Shown: piece by piece, positions 25,379 through 34,440 of the stretch
Numbering within the stretch: position 1 is the first letter of the stretch
Layout: the number at the start of each line of letters is the position of its first letter
Source of the DNA: Zunongwangia pacifica
Lineage (GTDB): Bacteria > Bacteroidota > Bacteroidia > Flavobacteriales > Flavobacteriaceae
Direction of reading: 5' to 3'
NCBI RefSeq assembly: GCF_023499215.1
Contig: NZ_JAKHSK010000002.1
Coordinates: 242,096-306,095 of the forward strand
Length of the DNA: 64,000 nucleotides
Translations under genes and position numbers: made by a program
The notes under the pieces: model-generated
The model's database searches: none
Seen by the model: the letters and a program-made list of their open reading frames with translations, nothing else
What the model was told of the DNA's origin: nothing

Positions 25379-26410
25379 ATGCAACTGTACAATAAACTAA
25401 GCGCTAAAGAAAGAGAAGCATTAATCGAGGAAGCCGGTGAAGACAGGCTTACGCTCTCTTTTTATGCCTACGCAAAAATAGGCAATCCTAAACTTTTTAG
25501 AGATCATCTTTTTGTAGCCTGGAATTCGATGGATGTTCTGGGAAGAATCTATGTAGCCCACGAAGGGATAAATGCCCAGCTTTCTGTTCCTGCAAAAAGG
25601 TTTAACGAGTTTAAAGAATTTATAGATAACATTTACTTTTTAGAAGGATGCCGACTTAACATTGCGATCGAGCAGGATTCTAAATCGTTCCTTAAACTAA
25701 AGGTAAAAGTCCGCGATAAAATTGTAGCTGATGGGTTGAATGATGCAAGCTTCGATGTGACCAATAAGGGTATTCATGTAGATGCTGCGACTTTTAATAA
25801 ACTATTAGAAGATCCCAATACAGTTTGTGTAGATATGAGAAACCACTACGAAAGTGAAATTGGTCATTTTCAAGGGGCGGTTACTCCAGATGTGGATACT
25901 TTTAGGGATTCTTTGCCAATTATAGAAAAAGATTTAGAAGAGCACAAAGAAGATAAAAACCTGTTGATGTATTGTACCGGAGGTATTCGCTGTGAAAAAG
26001 CAAGTGCATATTATAAGCATCGCGGTTTTCAGAATGTGTATCAGTTAGAAGGCGGAATTATAGAATACGCCCGTCAGGTTAAAAATCAACAATTAGAGAA
26101 TAAATTTATTGGAAAGAACTTTGTGTTCGATCATCGTCGGTCAGAGCGAATTAGCGACGATGTGATTGCACATTGCCACCAATGCGGTAAACCCTGTGAC
26201 ACCCATGTGAATTGCGCAAACGAAGCATGTCACCTGCTTTTTATACAATGTGAAGAATGCGCTATGGAAATGAATAATTGCTGTAGCGAGGATTGTATGA
26301 AGGTAAATGCACTGCCCTATGAAGAGCAAAAAGAGCTTAGAAGAGGAAAGCGCAACAGCAATAAAATTTTTAAAAAAGGCCGCTCTGAAGTTTTAAAATA
26401 TAAGAGTTAA
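25379..26410 (+). CDS. trhO: tRNA U34 oxygen-dependent hydroxylase, rhodanese type
   Basis: A 343-residue YceA/TrhO family protein: an N-terminal acylphosphatase-like domain (about 20-110), then a rhodanese domain with active-site loop CTGGIRCEKAS (about 200-210). A Cys-rich C-terminal region follows (HCHQCGKPCDTHVNC and CEECAMEMNNCC), typical of the long TrhO form. It forms 5-hydroxyuridine at tRNA position 34 using O2. It follows the ferredoxin by 30 bases, so two alternative routes to the same modification appear to be clustered. Confidence 0.93.
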   Translation: MQLYNKLSAKEREALIEEAGEDRLTLSFYAYAKIGNPKLFRDHLFVAWNSMDVLGRIYVAHEGINAQLSVPAKRFNEFKEFIDNIYFLEGCRLNIAIEQDSKSFLKLKVKVRDKIVADGLNDASFDVTNKGIHVDAATFNKLLEDPNTVCVDMRNHYESEIGHFQGAVTPDVDTFRDSLPIIEKDLEEHKEDKNLLMYCTGGIRCEKASAYYKHRGFQNVYQLEGGIIEYARQVKNQQLENKFIGKNFVFDHRRSERISDDVIAHCHQCGKPCDTHVNCANEACHLLFIQCEECAMEMNNCCSEDCMKVNALPYEEQKELRRGKRNSNKIFKKGRSEVLKYKS

Positions 26411-26472
26411 GCCTGCGTTCTAAATGGTGATGCCAATTAATATTGGTATATTTACTTTTTAAGAACGTAATT

Positions 26473-26634
26473 ATGAACCTAAAGGAGCGTAATTAGAAAG
26501 CTGAAATTTTGAAATAGACCTTTGAGGTCCCGGGATTTAGAAGTGAGATTGATGGTCGGGATATCGGGTTATTTTTAAAAATAAGATTTGGCTTTTTAGA
26601 ACTCCTTATCAAGATATATAACATTTATGGCGTG
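26473..26634 (+). pseudogene. Possible decayed small ORF upstream of ricT
   Basis: From the ATG at 26473 the frame reads MNLKERN, stop, KAEILK, stop, then about 37 more codons (TFEVPGFRSEIDGRDIGLF and on) to a stop overlapping the ricT start. Two in-frame TAG codons interrupt an otherwise coding-like frame. No family recognised; it may simply be non-coding. Confidence 0.2.
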
Positions 26635-27796
26635 TAGCAGTTGCTCTACCGGTAAAGACGGTAAGCCTAAAGGATGTAAAAATAACGGAACCTGCGGAAC
26701 AGATAGTTGTAATAAACTTACGGTTTTTGACTGGCTCTCTAATATGTCCCTTCCAAACGGAGTAGAACCTTTTAATTGTGTTGAAGTACGTTTTAAAAAC
26801 GGCAGAAAACATTTCTTTAAAAATCCCGAAAATCTTAGCCTAAGTATGGGCGATGTGGTCGCTACAGAAGCTTCCCCAGGTCACGATGTTGGGATGGTGA
26901 GTCTTACCGGAGAACTGGTAAGAATCCAGATGAAAAAGAAAAAAATCACTCCCGATAGCGACGAAGTTTTAAAAATTTACCGCAAGGCCACCCAAAAGGA
27001 TATTGAGGTTTGGGAAGAAGCCCGTGCTCGTGAAGAAAAAATTAAAACCCGTGCCAGGGAAATCGCTATTCGATTAAAGCTAAGCATGAAGATTAGCGAT
27101 ATCGAATTTCAGGGGGATGCCTCAAAAGCGACTTTTTATTATACGGCAGATGACCGTGTAGATTTTAGGCAGTTAATCAAAGAATTTGCCCGTGAGTTTA
27201 ATACGCGTATCGAAATGCGCCAGATAGGACTTCGCCAGGAAGCAGCAAGACTTGGGGGTATTGGTTCTTGTGGTCGTGAATTATGTTGCTCTACCTGGTT
27301 AACAGATTTTAGATCTGTAAGTACCAGTGCGGCAAGATATCAGCAATTATCGTTAAACCCGCAAAAACTGGCCGGCCAGTGTGGAAAACTAAAATGTTGC
27401 CTTAATTACGAATTAGATACGTATTTGGAATCCCTTAAAACTTTTCCGAAGTCAGATATTAAACTTCATACAAAAAAAGGGACCGCAGTATGCCAGAAAA
27501 TCGATATTTTTAAAGGCTTTTTATGGTATGCTTACGAGGGTGAATGGATGACGTGGCACAAGCTTACCGTAGATCAGGCAAATCAAATTATTGAAGCGAA
27601 CAAAAAAAGGGAAGGTGTTGGTAGCCTTGAGGAATTTGAAGTAGAACTTCAAATGGAAGAAGAACAACCAGATTTTAACAATGTTGTTGGTCAGGATAGT
27701 TTAACAAGGTTCGATAATCCACATCCTAAAAAGAAACGTAGAAATAAGAAACGAAGAAAGAAAAATAAACCATCTTCCTCGAGAAATGCGAAGTAA
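26627..27796 (+). CDS. ricT: PSP1-domain protein RicT (YaaT-like)
   Basis: A 389-residue PSP1 protein. The N-terminus is Cys-rich (ACSSCSTGKDG, GTCGTDSC), the PSP1 core contains GSCGRELCCSTWL and GQCGKLKCCLNYE, and the C-terminus is a Lys/Arg-rich tail (KKKRRNKKRRKK). In Bacillus RicT joins RicA and RicF in an Fe-S complex that affects RNase Y-dependent mRNA processing. Only the RicT-like subunit is seen here. It overlaps gldH by 11 bases. Confidence 0.85.
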   Translation: MACSSCSTGKDGKPKGCKNNGTCGTDSCNKLTVFDWLSNMSLPNGVEPFNCVEVRFKNGRKHFFKNPENLSLSMGDVVATEASPGHDVGMVSLTGELVRIQMKKKKITPDSDEVLKIYRKATQKDIEVWEEARAREEKIKTRAREIAIRLKLSMKISDIEFQGDASKATFYYTADDRVDFRQLIKEFAREFNTRIEMRQIGLRQEAARLGGIGSCGRELCCSTWLTDFRSVSTSAARYQQLSLNPQKLAGQCGKLKCCLNYELDTYLESLKTFPKSDIKLHTKKGTAVCQKIDIFKGFLWYAYEGEWMTWHKLTVDQANQIIEANKKREGVGSLEEFEVELQMEEEQPDFNNVVGQDSLTRFDNPHPKKKRRNKKRRKKNKPSSSRNAK

Positions 27797-28277
27797 TTTT
27801 ATTTTGATTTTAGCCATTTCAGGCCTGTTTTTTTGGAGTTGTGATTCCAAAAGGGTCTATGACGAATATAAATCTGTGAATCAGTGGAATAAAGATTCAA
27901 TTATTTCGTTTAATATTGGTGAATTAGATTCTTTAAAAGCGTACAATTTATTTATAAATATTAGGAATAACAGCGAATTTAAGTACAGTAACCTGTATTT
28001 AATTACTGAAATTCAGTTCCCAAAAGGAAAAGTAATTAGCGATACCTTAGAGTACGAAATGGCGTTACCTAATGGAGAATGGCTTGGTACAGGATTTGGT
28101 GATGTAAAAGAAAATAAACTCTGGTATAAAGAGCATGTAAAGTTTACAGAACCAGGAGAGTATCAGGTGAACATAAGGCACGCCATGAGAAAAAATGGTG
28201 AGGTAAACGGAATAGAAAATTTAGACGGAATCACAGATGTTGGTTTCAGAATAGAAAAAACTACACAGAATAATTAG
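27786..28277 (+). CDS. gldH: Gliding motility lipoprotein GldH
   Basis: A 163-residue lipoprotein with Cys19 in FFWSCDSK. The pattern RVYDEYKSVNQWNKDS and FNIRNNSEF-like beta region matches GldH, a lipoprotein required for gliding in Flavobacterium. Coupled between ricT (11-base overlap) and the PBP1A gene (5 bases). This gene order is usual in flavobacteria. Motility itself cannot be inferred, since other gld genes are outside the window. Confidence 0.9.
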   Translation: MRSNFILILAISGLFFWSCDSKRVYDEYKSVNQWNKDSIISFNIGELDSLKAYNLFINIRNNSEFKYSNLYLITEIQFPKGKVISDTLEYEMALPNGEWLGTGFGDVKENKLWYKEHVKFTEPGEYQVNIRHAMRKNGEVNGIENLDGITDVGFRIEKTTQNN

Positions 28278-28282
28278 AGCAA

Positions 28283-30604
28283 ATGGCTGAATCTCGTAAA
28301 AAGCAAACTAAACCTAAGCAAAGTAATCGTAAATATATTATTGGTTTCTGGACCCTTTTTGGTGCTGGGATCCTGGTCGTTATCTTTTTCTTTCTATTGG
28401 CAGGATGGGGTGTTTTTGGTAAAATGCCCACTTTTGAAGAATTAGAGAACCCGGAGACGAATCTGGCAACCGAGCTTATTTCTTCAGATGGGGAAACTTT
28501 AGGTAAATATTATCGTGAAAATCGTACCCCTATTAAATACGAAGAAATTCCGCAGCATTTAGTGCAGGCACTGGTAGCTACAGAAGATGAACGTTTTTAT
28601 AAACATGCCGGGATCGATGCACGTGGTACCGTACGTGCAGCGGTTTATCTTGGGTCCAAAGGAGGAGCGAGTACCATTACTCAGCAGTTATCAAAACAGT
28701 TATTTACAGAAGATTTTTCTACCGATAATACTTTCGAACGTGTGCTTCAGAAAATGAAAGAATGGGTAATTGCCACTCGTTTAGAAAGACAGTACACCAA
28801 GGAAGAGATTGTGACCATGTATTTAAACAAATACGACTTCCTTTATCAGGCGGTAGGGGTACGTTCAGCTTCCCGAATTTATTTTGATAAAGAACCCAAA
28901 GACCTTAAAATTGAAGAGTCTGCCGTGTTAGTAGCAATGCTTAAAAATTCAGCATTATACAATCCGGTACGTCGCCCCGATTTAGTAGAGAATCGAAGAA
29001 ATCAGGTTTTTGTACAGATGTATAAAAATGGTTTTTTAACCGAGCAGCAAAAAGATTCCCTGCAACAAATCGAGATGAAAATCACCTTTTCTCCAGAAGG
29101 GCATGATGATGGGATTGCAACCTATTTTAGAGAATATACCAGGCAATTTTTATCAGATTGGATCGATGATAATCCTAAGCCAGATGGTGAAAAGTATAAC
29201 CTTTATCGCGATGGTCTAAAAGTATACACCAGTATCGATTCTAAAATGCAGGAATATGCTGAAGATGCAGTAACAAAGCATTTATCACATATTCAGCAGG
29301 AATTTGATCGCCAGAATAAAAACAATAGAACCGCACCTTTTAGGGATATTGATCAAAGTATGATCGATAATATTATTAACGGTGCCATGAGAAGATCGGC
29401 CAGGTATAGCAAAATGAAAAAGGAAGGAAAGTCTGAAGAAGAAATTTTAGCTTCTTTTGATGAACCTCGTGAAATGCGTATTTTCTCCTGGAAAGGGGAT
29501 ATTGATACGACCATGACTCCACGTGACTCAATCCTTTACTATAAATCATTCTTACAGGCCGGTTTAATGTCTATGGATCCTACCACCGGTGAAGTAAAAG
29601 CATGGGTTGGTGGTACAAACTTTAAACATTTTAAGTACGATCACGTAAAACAAGGGAAACGCCAGGTAGGTTCAACCTTTAAACCTTTTGTATATGCTAC
29701 CGCAATCGATCAGCTTAAAATGTCGCCATGTGATACATTGCCATTAAACAGGTTTACCATTCCGGCCGGTAAATATGGTAATATTAAAGACTGGTCCCCA
29801 AGAAATTCAGGTGGAGGCAAGGATTCATATTCCGGTATGATGAGCTTAAAAGAAGCTTTGGCAAATTCAGTAAATACGGTTACCGCAAGAGTAATCGATA
29901 AAACAACTCCGGGTAACGTAATTAGTCTAATTTCAAAATTAGGAATAGATACAGAAGGTTTCCCAACCGGGCCTGCTATCGCTTTAGGAACAGCAGATAT
30001 TAGCCTTTACGATATGGTGGCAGCTTACAGTACGTTTGCCAATAAAGGTGTTCGTGTAAAACCGGTGCTTATCACTCGTATCGAAGATAAAAACGGCACT
30101 GTTTTATTCCAAAATGTACCAGAGGCTTACGACGTAATGAGTGAAGAAGCGGCTTATGTGACGGTAAATCTTATGGAAGGGGTAACCCGCTACGGTTCTG
30201 GTGCGCGCTTAAGAGGAACTTGGGCCAAGGGGAATCCAGCTTATGAAAAAGCAGTTACAGGATATCCTTATGATTTCAAAAATCCAATCGCAGGAAAAAC
30301 GGGAACTACACAAAACCAAAGTGATGGTTGGTTTATGGGAATGGTGCCCAATTTGGTAACCGGTGTTTGGGTAGGCGCTGAGGATCGTGCGGTGCATTTC
30401 CCAGGTATAACTTATGGGCAGGGGGCAACAATGGCCTTACCAGTTTGGGGAATGTATATGAAAAGTGTGTATGCTAACGAAGATTTAAATATTTCTCAGG
30501 ACGATTTTGAAAGACCGGAGAATTTATCGATTTCGGTAGATTGCGCTACTTACGGAAAATCAAATAATCCAGATAGCGGAGTAGTAGAAGAACTGGATTT
30601 CTAA
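28283..30604 (+). CDS. Class A penicillin-binding protein (PBP1A)
   Basis: A 773-residue bifunctional peptidoglycan synthase. One N-terminal membrane helix (about 18-42). The GT51 glycosyltransferase domain has ATEDERFYKHAG (catalytic Glu) and GGASTITQQLSKQLF. The transpeptidase has SxxK in GSTFKPF, SxN in ANSVNTV and KTG in AGKTGTTQN. Complete for the family. It follows gldH by 5 bases and ends at a terminator. Confidence 0.97.
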   Translation: MAESRKKQTKPKQSNRKYIIGFWTLFGAGILVVIFFFLLAGWGVFGKMPTFEELENPETNLATELISSDGETLGKYYRENRTPIKYEEIPQHLVQALVATEDERFYKHAGIDARGTVRAAVYLGSKGGASTITQQLSKQLFTEDFSTDNTFERVLQKMKEWVIATRLERQYTKEEIVTMYLNKYDFLYQAVGVRSASRIYFDKEPKDLKIEESAVLVAMLKNSALYNPVRRPDLVENRRNQVFVQMYKNGFLTEQQKDSLQQIEMKITFSPEGHDDGIATYFREYTRQFLSDWIDDNPKPDGEKYNLYRDGLKVYTSIDSKMQEYAEDAVTKHLSHIQQEFDRQNKNNRTAPFRDIDQSMIDNIINGAMRRSARYSKMKKEGKSEEEILASFDEPREMRIFSWKGDIDTTMTPRDSILYYKSFLQAGLMSMDPTTGEVKAWVGGTNFKHFKYDHVKQGKRQVGSTFKPFVYATAIDQLKMSPCDTLPLNRFTIPAGKYGNIKDWSPRNSGGGKDSYSGMMSLKEALANSVNTVTARVIDKTTPGNVISLISKLGIDTEGFPTGPAIALGTADISLYDMVAAYSTFANKGVRVKPVLITRIEDKNGTVLFQNVPEAYDVMSEEAAYVTVNLMEGVTRYGSGARLRGTWAKGNPAYEKAVTGYPYDFKNPIAGKTGTTQNQSDGWFMGMVPNLVTGVWVGAEDRAVHFPGITYGQGATMALPVWGMYMKSVYANEDLNISQDDFERPENLSISVDCATYGKSNNPDSGVVEELDF

Positions 30605-30648
30605 AAATATCTACAAGGTTTTACCTTAGATTATTTACGACAACTACA

Positions 30649-30680
30649 AGCTCAGATTGGTATTCGATCTGGGCTTTTTT
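30649..30680 (+). terminator. Terminator after PBP1A
   Basis: A 9-bp stem with one G-T pair (30649-30657 with 30667-30675) followed by T6, 45 bases after the stop. Confidence 0.85.
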
Positions 30681-30803
30681 ATGCTTTGTTCGGAAAAGAA
30701 AAGCAGTAGCTAAGAATAGTCAAATTCCGTATTTTATTAAGGACTTTCTAAAATATTGCAATTATCTTGAAATTTCTCTATTTTTAAAGGAAAATAGCAA
30801 TCA

Positions 30804-31502
30804 ATGATTAGTAAAACGGTAAATAGTGTTACTGAAGCTTTAGAAGGCGTTCACGATGGGATGACATTTATGCTTGGTGGTTTTGGATTAAGTGGAATAC
30901 CAGAGAATGCCATTTCAGAATTAGTACGATTAAACATTAAAAATTTAACCTGTATTTCCAATAATGCCGGTGTTGACGATTTTGGACTCGGACTTTTACT
31001 TCAGAAGAAGCAAATCGATAAAATGGTTTCTTCTTATGTAGGCGAAAATGCTGAATTTGAACGACAAATGTTAAGCGAAGAGCTGGAAGTAGAATTGATT
31101 CCGCAGGGAACATTAGCAGCAAGATGCCAGGCAGCCCAGCAGGGATTTCCGGCAATTTATACCCCTGCCGGTTATGGAACCGAGGTTGCCCTGGGCAAAG
31201 AAACCAGAGAATTCGATGGGAAAATGTATGTTTTAGAAGAAGCTTTTAAAGCCGATTTTGCGTTTATCAAAGCCTGGAAAGGAGATAAAGCAGGGAATTT
31301 AATTTTTAAAGGAACAGCCAGAAACTTTAATCCGGTGATGTGCGGTGCTGCAAAAGTTACGGTGGTTGAGGTAGAAGAACTGGTAGAACCCGGTGAACTG
31401 GATCCTAATTTTATTCACATTCCGGGAATTTTTGTACAACGCATTTTTGAAGGCAAAAATTACGAAAAACGAATCGAGAAAAGAACGGTAAGAGAAAGAT
31501 AG
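30804..31502 (+). CDS. scoA: Succinyl-CoA:3-ketoacid CoA-transferase subunit A
   Basis: A 232-residue alpha subunit of the family I CoA-transferase that activates acetoacetate with succinyl-CoA. The signature [13 protein letters not shown] is at the N-terminus, and [15 protein letters not shown] follows. Preceded by AAAGGA-like purines. Its partner scoB begins 469 bases downstream instead of next door, because a four-helix-bundle gene intervenes. Confidence 0.95.
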   Translation: MISKTVNSVTEALEGVHDGMTFMLGGFGLSGIPENAISELVRLNIKNLTCISNNAGVDDFGLGLLLQKKQIDKMVSSYVGENAEFERQMLSEELEVELIPQGTLAARCQAAQQGFPAIYTPAGYGTEVALGKETREFDGKMYVLEEAFKADFAFIKAWKGDKAGNLIFKGTARNFNPVMCGAAKVTVVEVEELVEPGELDPNFIHIPGIFVQRIFEGKNYEKRIEKRTVRER

Positions 31503-31505
31503 TAT

Positions 31506-31533
31506 GATGATTTGAAAATTAATCAATTTGAAA
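31506..31533 (+). repeat. R1-type repeat fragment 5' of the scoAB-internal cassette
   Basis: A short run with two copies of tttgaaaat (GATGATTTGAAAATT and CAATTTGAAAATG) directly upstream of the four-helix-bundle ATG. The same words occur inverted on the other side of the gene. Confidence 0.5.
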
Positions 31534-31887
31534 ATGAGGAATGATAAGCCAAATATAATTGTAGATAAAACCTTCAATTTTTCTTTAATTATCATTGAAT
31601 TTTCAGAAGAATTAAAAGCAGATCACAAATATGAAATGTCCTCTCAGCTATTTAGAAGTGGAACTTCAATAGGAGCAAATACCTGGGAAGCACAGAATGC
31701 AGAGAGTAAAAAAGATTTTATTCATAAATTGAAGATAGCTTCAAAAGAAGCTGATGAAACCTTTTATTGGCTTAAGTTATGTAAAGCTTCAAATCATTAT
31801 CCCAATCCTCCAGATTTTTTGATGAAGGAAATAGAGGTAATCATTAAGATTTTATCAAAGATTGTAGCATCCAGTAAGAAAATCTAA
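31534..31887 (+). CDS. Four-helix-bundle protein (23S rRNA intervening-sequence protein family)
   Basis: A 117-residue all-helical protein. The pattern SSQLFRSGTSIGANTWEAQNA and DETFYWLKLC is diagnostic of the four-helix-bundle/S23 family first found in 23S rRNA intervening sequences and related to the Avd protein of diversity-generating retroelements. The ATG at 31534 was used (a TTG two codons upstream is inside a repeat). It splits scoA from scoB and is bordered by inverted repeat fragments, so it looks inserted. Confidence 0.9.
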   Translation: MRNDKPNIIVDKTFNFSLIIIEFSEELKADHKYEMSSQLFRSGTSIGANTWEAQNAESKKDFIHKLKIASKEADETFYWLKLCKASNHYPNPPDFLMKEIEVIIKILSKIVASSKKI

Positions 31888-31970
31888 TTATCAAATTTTA
31901 AAATTTTCAAATTAAAAGAGAGGATAATTTAATTGTCAAATTATCACATCATCAAATCAACACATTAAAC
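31888..31970 (-). repeat. R1-type repeat, inverted copy 3' of the scoAB-internal cassette
   Basis: Read on the minus strand it gives TGTTGATTTGATGATGTGAT and, further on, TTTAATTTGAAAATTTT. These are the same words as R1 copies at 51.2, 52.1 and 60.0 kb, in reverse orientation. It fills the gap between the four-helix-bundle stop and scoB. Confidence 0.55.
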
Positions 31971-31971
31971 T

Positions 31972-32625
31972 ATGTTAGACAAAAACGGAATAGCACAACG
32001 TATCGCCAAAGAGGTAAAAGATGGGTTTTATGTAAACCTGGGGATTGGAATCCCTACTTTGGTAGCCAATTTTGTGCGTGATGATATACAGGTAGAATTT
32101 CAGAGTGAAAACGGGATTTTGGGTATGGGCCCTTTTCCGTTAGAAGGCGAAGAAGATGCCGATTTGATTAATGCGGGCAAACAAACCATTACCGCGCTGC
32201 CGGGAGCGAGTTTCTTTGATTCGGCTTTAAGTTTTGGGATGATTCGCGGGAAGCATGTAGATCTTACGATTTTAGGTGCTATGGAAGTGGCCGAAAATGG
32301 AGATATCGCCAACTGGAAAATTCCGGGGAAAATGGTAAAAGGTATGGGTGGCGCTATGGATTTGGTGGCTTCTGCAGAGAATATCATCGTGGCCATGATG
32401 CATACCAATAAAGCGGGCGAATCGAAATTGCTTAAAAAATGTACGCTTCCTTTAACCGGGGTAGGTTGTGTTACCAAAATTGTGACTAATCTGGCCGTGA
32501 TTGAAGTAACCGAGGACGGATTTAAACTTTTAGAACGGGCACCGGGCGTAAGTGTAGACGAAATTAAAGCTGCTACGGAAGGAAAGCTGATTGTTGAGGG
32601 AGAAATTCCAGAGATGAAATTATAA
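31972..32625 (+). CDS. scoB: Succinyl-CoA:3-ketoacid CoA-transferase subunit B
   Basis: A 217-residue beta subunit of the CoA-transferase. The catalytic glutamate lies in [13 protein letters not shown], the conserved SENG motif of the family. Full length. Its 3' end overlaps the stop of the minus-strand exonuclease gene by six bases. Confidence 0.95.
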   Translation: MLDKNGIAQRIAKEVKDGFYVNLGIGIPTLVANFVRDDIQVEFQSENGILGMGPFPLEGEEDADLINAGKQTITALPGASFFDSALSFGMIRGKHVDLTILGAMEVAENGDIANWKIPGKMVKGMGGAMDLVASAENIIVAMMHTNKAGESKLLKKCTLPLTGVGCVTKIVTNLAVIEVTEDGFKLLERAPGVSVDEIKAATEGKLIVEGEIPEMKL

Positions 32626-33342
32626 AGAAACAGTGCTGATTTCTGAATCTTTTAAAAGGGCTTCCTGTTTTAAACGTAAAAGGATTTGCGCGATCGCGAC
32701 AACATCGCGTTCGCAATAGCTGATAATGCGTTGCAAATCATTTTCGGTATAAAAAACCTCATACACCTGCGACCCTTCAATGTCGTTTTTTGGAGAAGGA
32801 ATGCCAAGTACATTGGTAAGTAGTTTGAGTGAGGTAAAATGTTTATAATCACCAAAACGCCAAAGTTCCATGGTGTCGAGATGCGGAATTTCCCAGGGTT
32901 TTTTGCCCATATTGCTTAATTTCTCGGGCAGTTTCAGGTTATGGATAATCATTCTTCGGGCAATAAAGGGGAAGTCAAATTCTTTCCCGTTATGGGCGCA
33001 AAGCAAATGATAAGGTTTATTGAAATGTTCATCTAAAAGATTGCCGAAATCATTTAAAACCGACTTCTCTTCACCTGAAAAAGTTTTAAGTCGGAAATCA
33101 CGAGTACCTTCTTTCAAACTTAAAAAACCAACTGAAATACATACAATCTTACCAAATTCGGCCCAAATTCCTGCTCGTGGGTAAAACTCATCTGGAGAGT
33201 GCTCGTCTTTCCTGATATATTTTGTTTTTTCAGCCCAGAGTTGCTGCTTCACGTCATCTAAATCTTCAAAAGAAGCATGTTCTGGAACGGTTTCGATATC
33301 CAGAAATAAAATATGCTCTAAGTTGAGTTTTTGAAGTTCCAT
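32620..33342 (-). CDS. 3'-5' exonuclease of the DnaQ-like/RNase H fold (PolB-type exo)
   Basis: A 240-residue nuclease. Exo I is [10 protein letters not shown] (Asp and Glu ligands), Exo II lies in [16 protein letters not shown], and Exo III lies in [11 protein letters not shown]. This set matches predicted family B polymerase-like 3'-5' exonucleases found as stand-alone proteins in Bacteroidota. The substrate is unknown. Convergent overlap with scoB. Confidence 0.88.
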   Translation of the reverse strand: MELQKLNLEHILFLDIETVPEHASFEDLDDVKQQLWAEKTKYIRKDEHSPDEFYPRAGIWAEFGKIVCISVGFLSLKEGTRDFRLKTFSGEEKSVLNDFGNLLDEHFNKPYHLLCAHNGKEFDFPFIARRMIIHNLKLPEKLSNMGKKPWEIPHLDTMELWRFGDYKHFTSLKLLTNVLGIPSPKNDIEGSQVYEVFYTENDLQRIISYCERDVVAIAQILLRLKQEALLKDSEISTVSL

Positions 33343-33432
33343 AAAAATTGAAATTCAGTATTTTAAATTACAATTTTATTACCGTACTTTCAAAAATAGA
33401 CTCGTTATTTACCGATTATGGTTAATTGCAGT

Positions 33433-34260
33433 TTATTGAAATAAGGCGATTAAATCTTTATTTTTAGTATCGAGAGCAATGTCGTAAGCTGTTTTTTGGT
33501 TTTTAATACCAGTTATTGTGGTATCTACTTCAGGATAGCTTAAAAGTTGCGCCACAATTTCTGTTTTTTCAAATAAAGTAGCAATCATAAGGGCTGTGTA
33601 CTGGTTAGTGGTGAATTCGGTAGGGCTCAAATTAGGGTTATTCTCATCAGGAACAGCTCTAATATTCATGTCTGCTCCATTTTTATGAAGTAGTGAAATT
33701 AAATCGGGTTTAGAAAAATAAGAAGCCAAAATAAGCGAGCAAGCCCCATCTTTATCTCTTAAATCTGGGTTCATTCCGCTGTCTAGTAATTTTTTAAAAA
33801 GAAGTATATTTTCATCGTTTTTTTCAACCAAAAAAGCAGTCAGTACATTTAGCGGTTCCGGGTTTTTAATCATCTTTTTCTCTATAGACGCATCAAAACC
33901 GTTATTCAGCAATAAATTGCCCATTTTAGTGTTCTCGCTTTCCAAAGCCCAGTGCATTACAGTTCCATATTTAGAGATATAATTAATATCGGCTCCTTTT
34001 TTCAGTAGAAAATCAGTGATTTCTTCGTTATTTTTTGAAACAGCATTAAATAATAATGGTGTTCCGAAGTCGGAATGATTAGGGTCAAAATGCGTTTTTT
34101 TGAATACCTTTTTAAAAGCCGCTGTAGAGTCATTTTTAATTAAATATTCTAATCTTTTATGTGTTTTGTCAAATTCGGAATGACCTATCTTTTTGGTACT
34201 CCCGGTTTTACAAGCCGTAATAGTGATGATGAGTAAAAAGAATATATGTTTTAGGGACAT
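33433..34260 (-). CDS. Ankyrin-repeat lipoprotein
   Basis: A 275-residue lipoprotein (IITITACKTGS, Cys at about 17). The mature chain carries about five ankyrin repeats, for example FGTPLLFNAVSKNNEEITDF, KYGTVMHWALESENTKMGNL and YTALMIATLFEKTEIVAQLL. Probably a protein-binding scaffold on the envelope. Monocistronic and divergent from the S9 peptidase. Confidence 0.88.
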   Translation of the reverse strand: MSLKHIFFLLIITITACKTGSTKKIGHSEFDKTHKRLEYLIKNDSTAAFKKVFKKTHFDPNHSDFGTPLLFNAVSKNNEEITDFLLKKGADINYISKYGTVMHWALESENTKMGNLLLNNGFDASIEKKMIKNPEPLNVLTAFLVEKNDENILLFKKLLDSGMNPDLRDKDGACSLILASYFSKPDLISLLHKNGADMNIRAVPDENNPNLSPTEFTTNQYTALMIATLFEKTEIVAQLLSYPEVDTTITGIKNQKTAYDIALDTKNKDLIALFQ

Positions 34261-34388
34261 CAGTAAAAATTTATGCGAACAAAAGTATTCTTTTATAATG
34301 ATTGAATGGCCTATTTATAGGTAGTTTTTGAGTTTTATAGCAAATGCGATATTTTAAATTCTTTAAAGAGAATTCGCAAACTAAGGCT

Positions 34389-34396
34389 TAAATTTG
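34389..34396 (+). promoter_or_regulatory. Bacteroidota -7 element for S9 peptidase
   Basis: TAAATTTG, an exact TAnnTTTG match 44 bases before the ATG at 34441. A -33 at normal spacing is not obvious. Confidence 0.4.
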
Positions 34397-34440
34397 TACG
34401 ACATACACTTTACCTCTAAATAGAGAAAATTATAAAACTT

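Noticed and set aside
32100..32477. 125-codon minus-strand frame opposite scoB
   Set aside because: Lies wholly within scoB, whose catalytic motif is intact.
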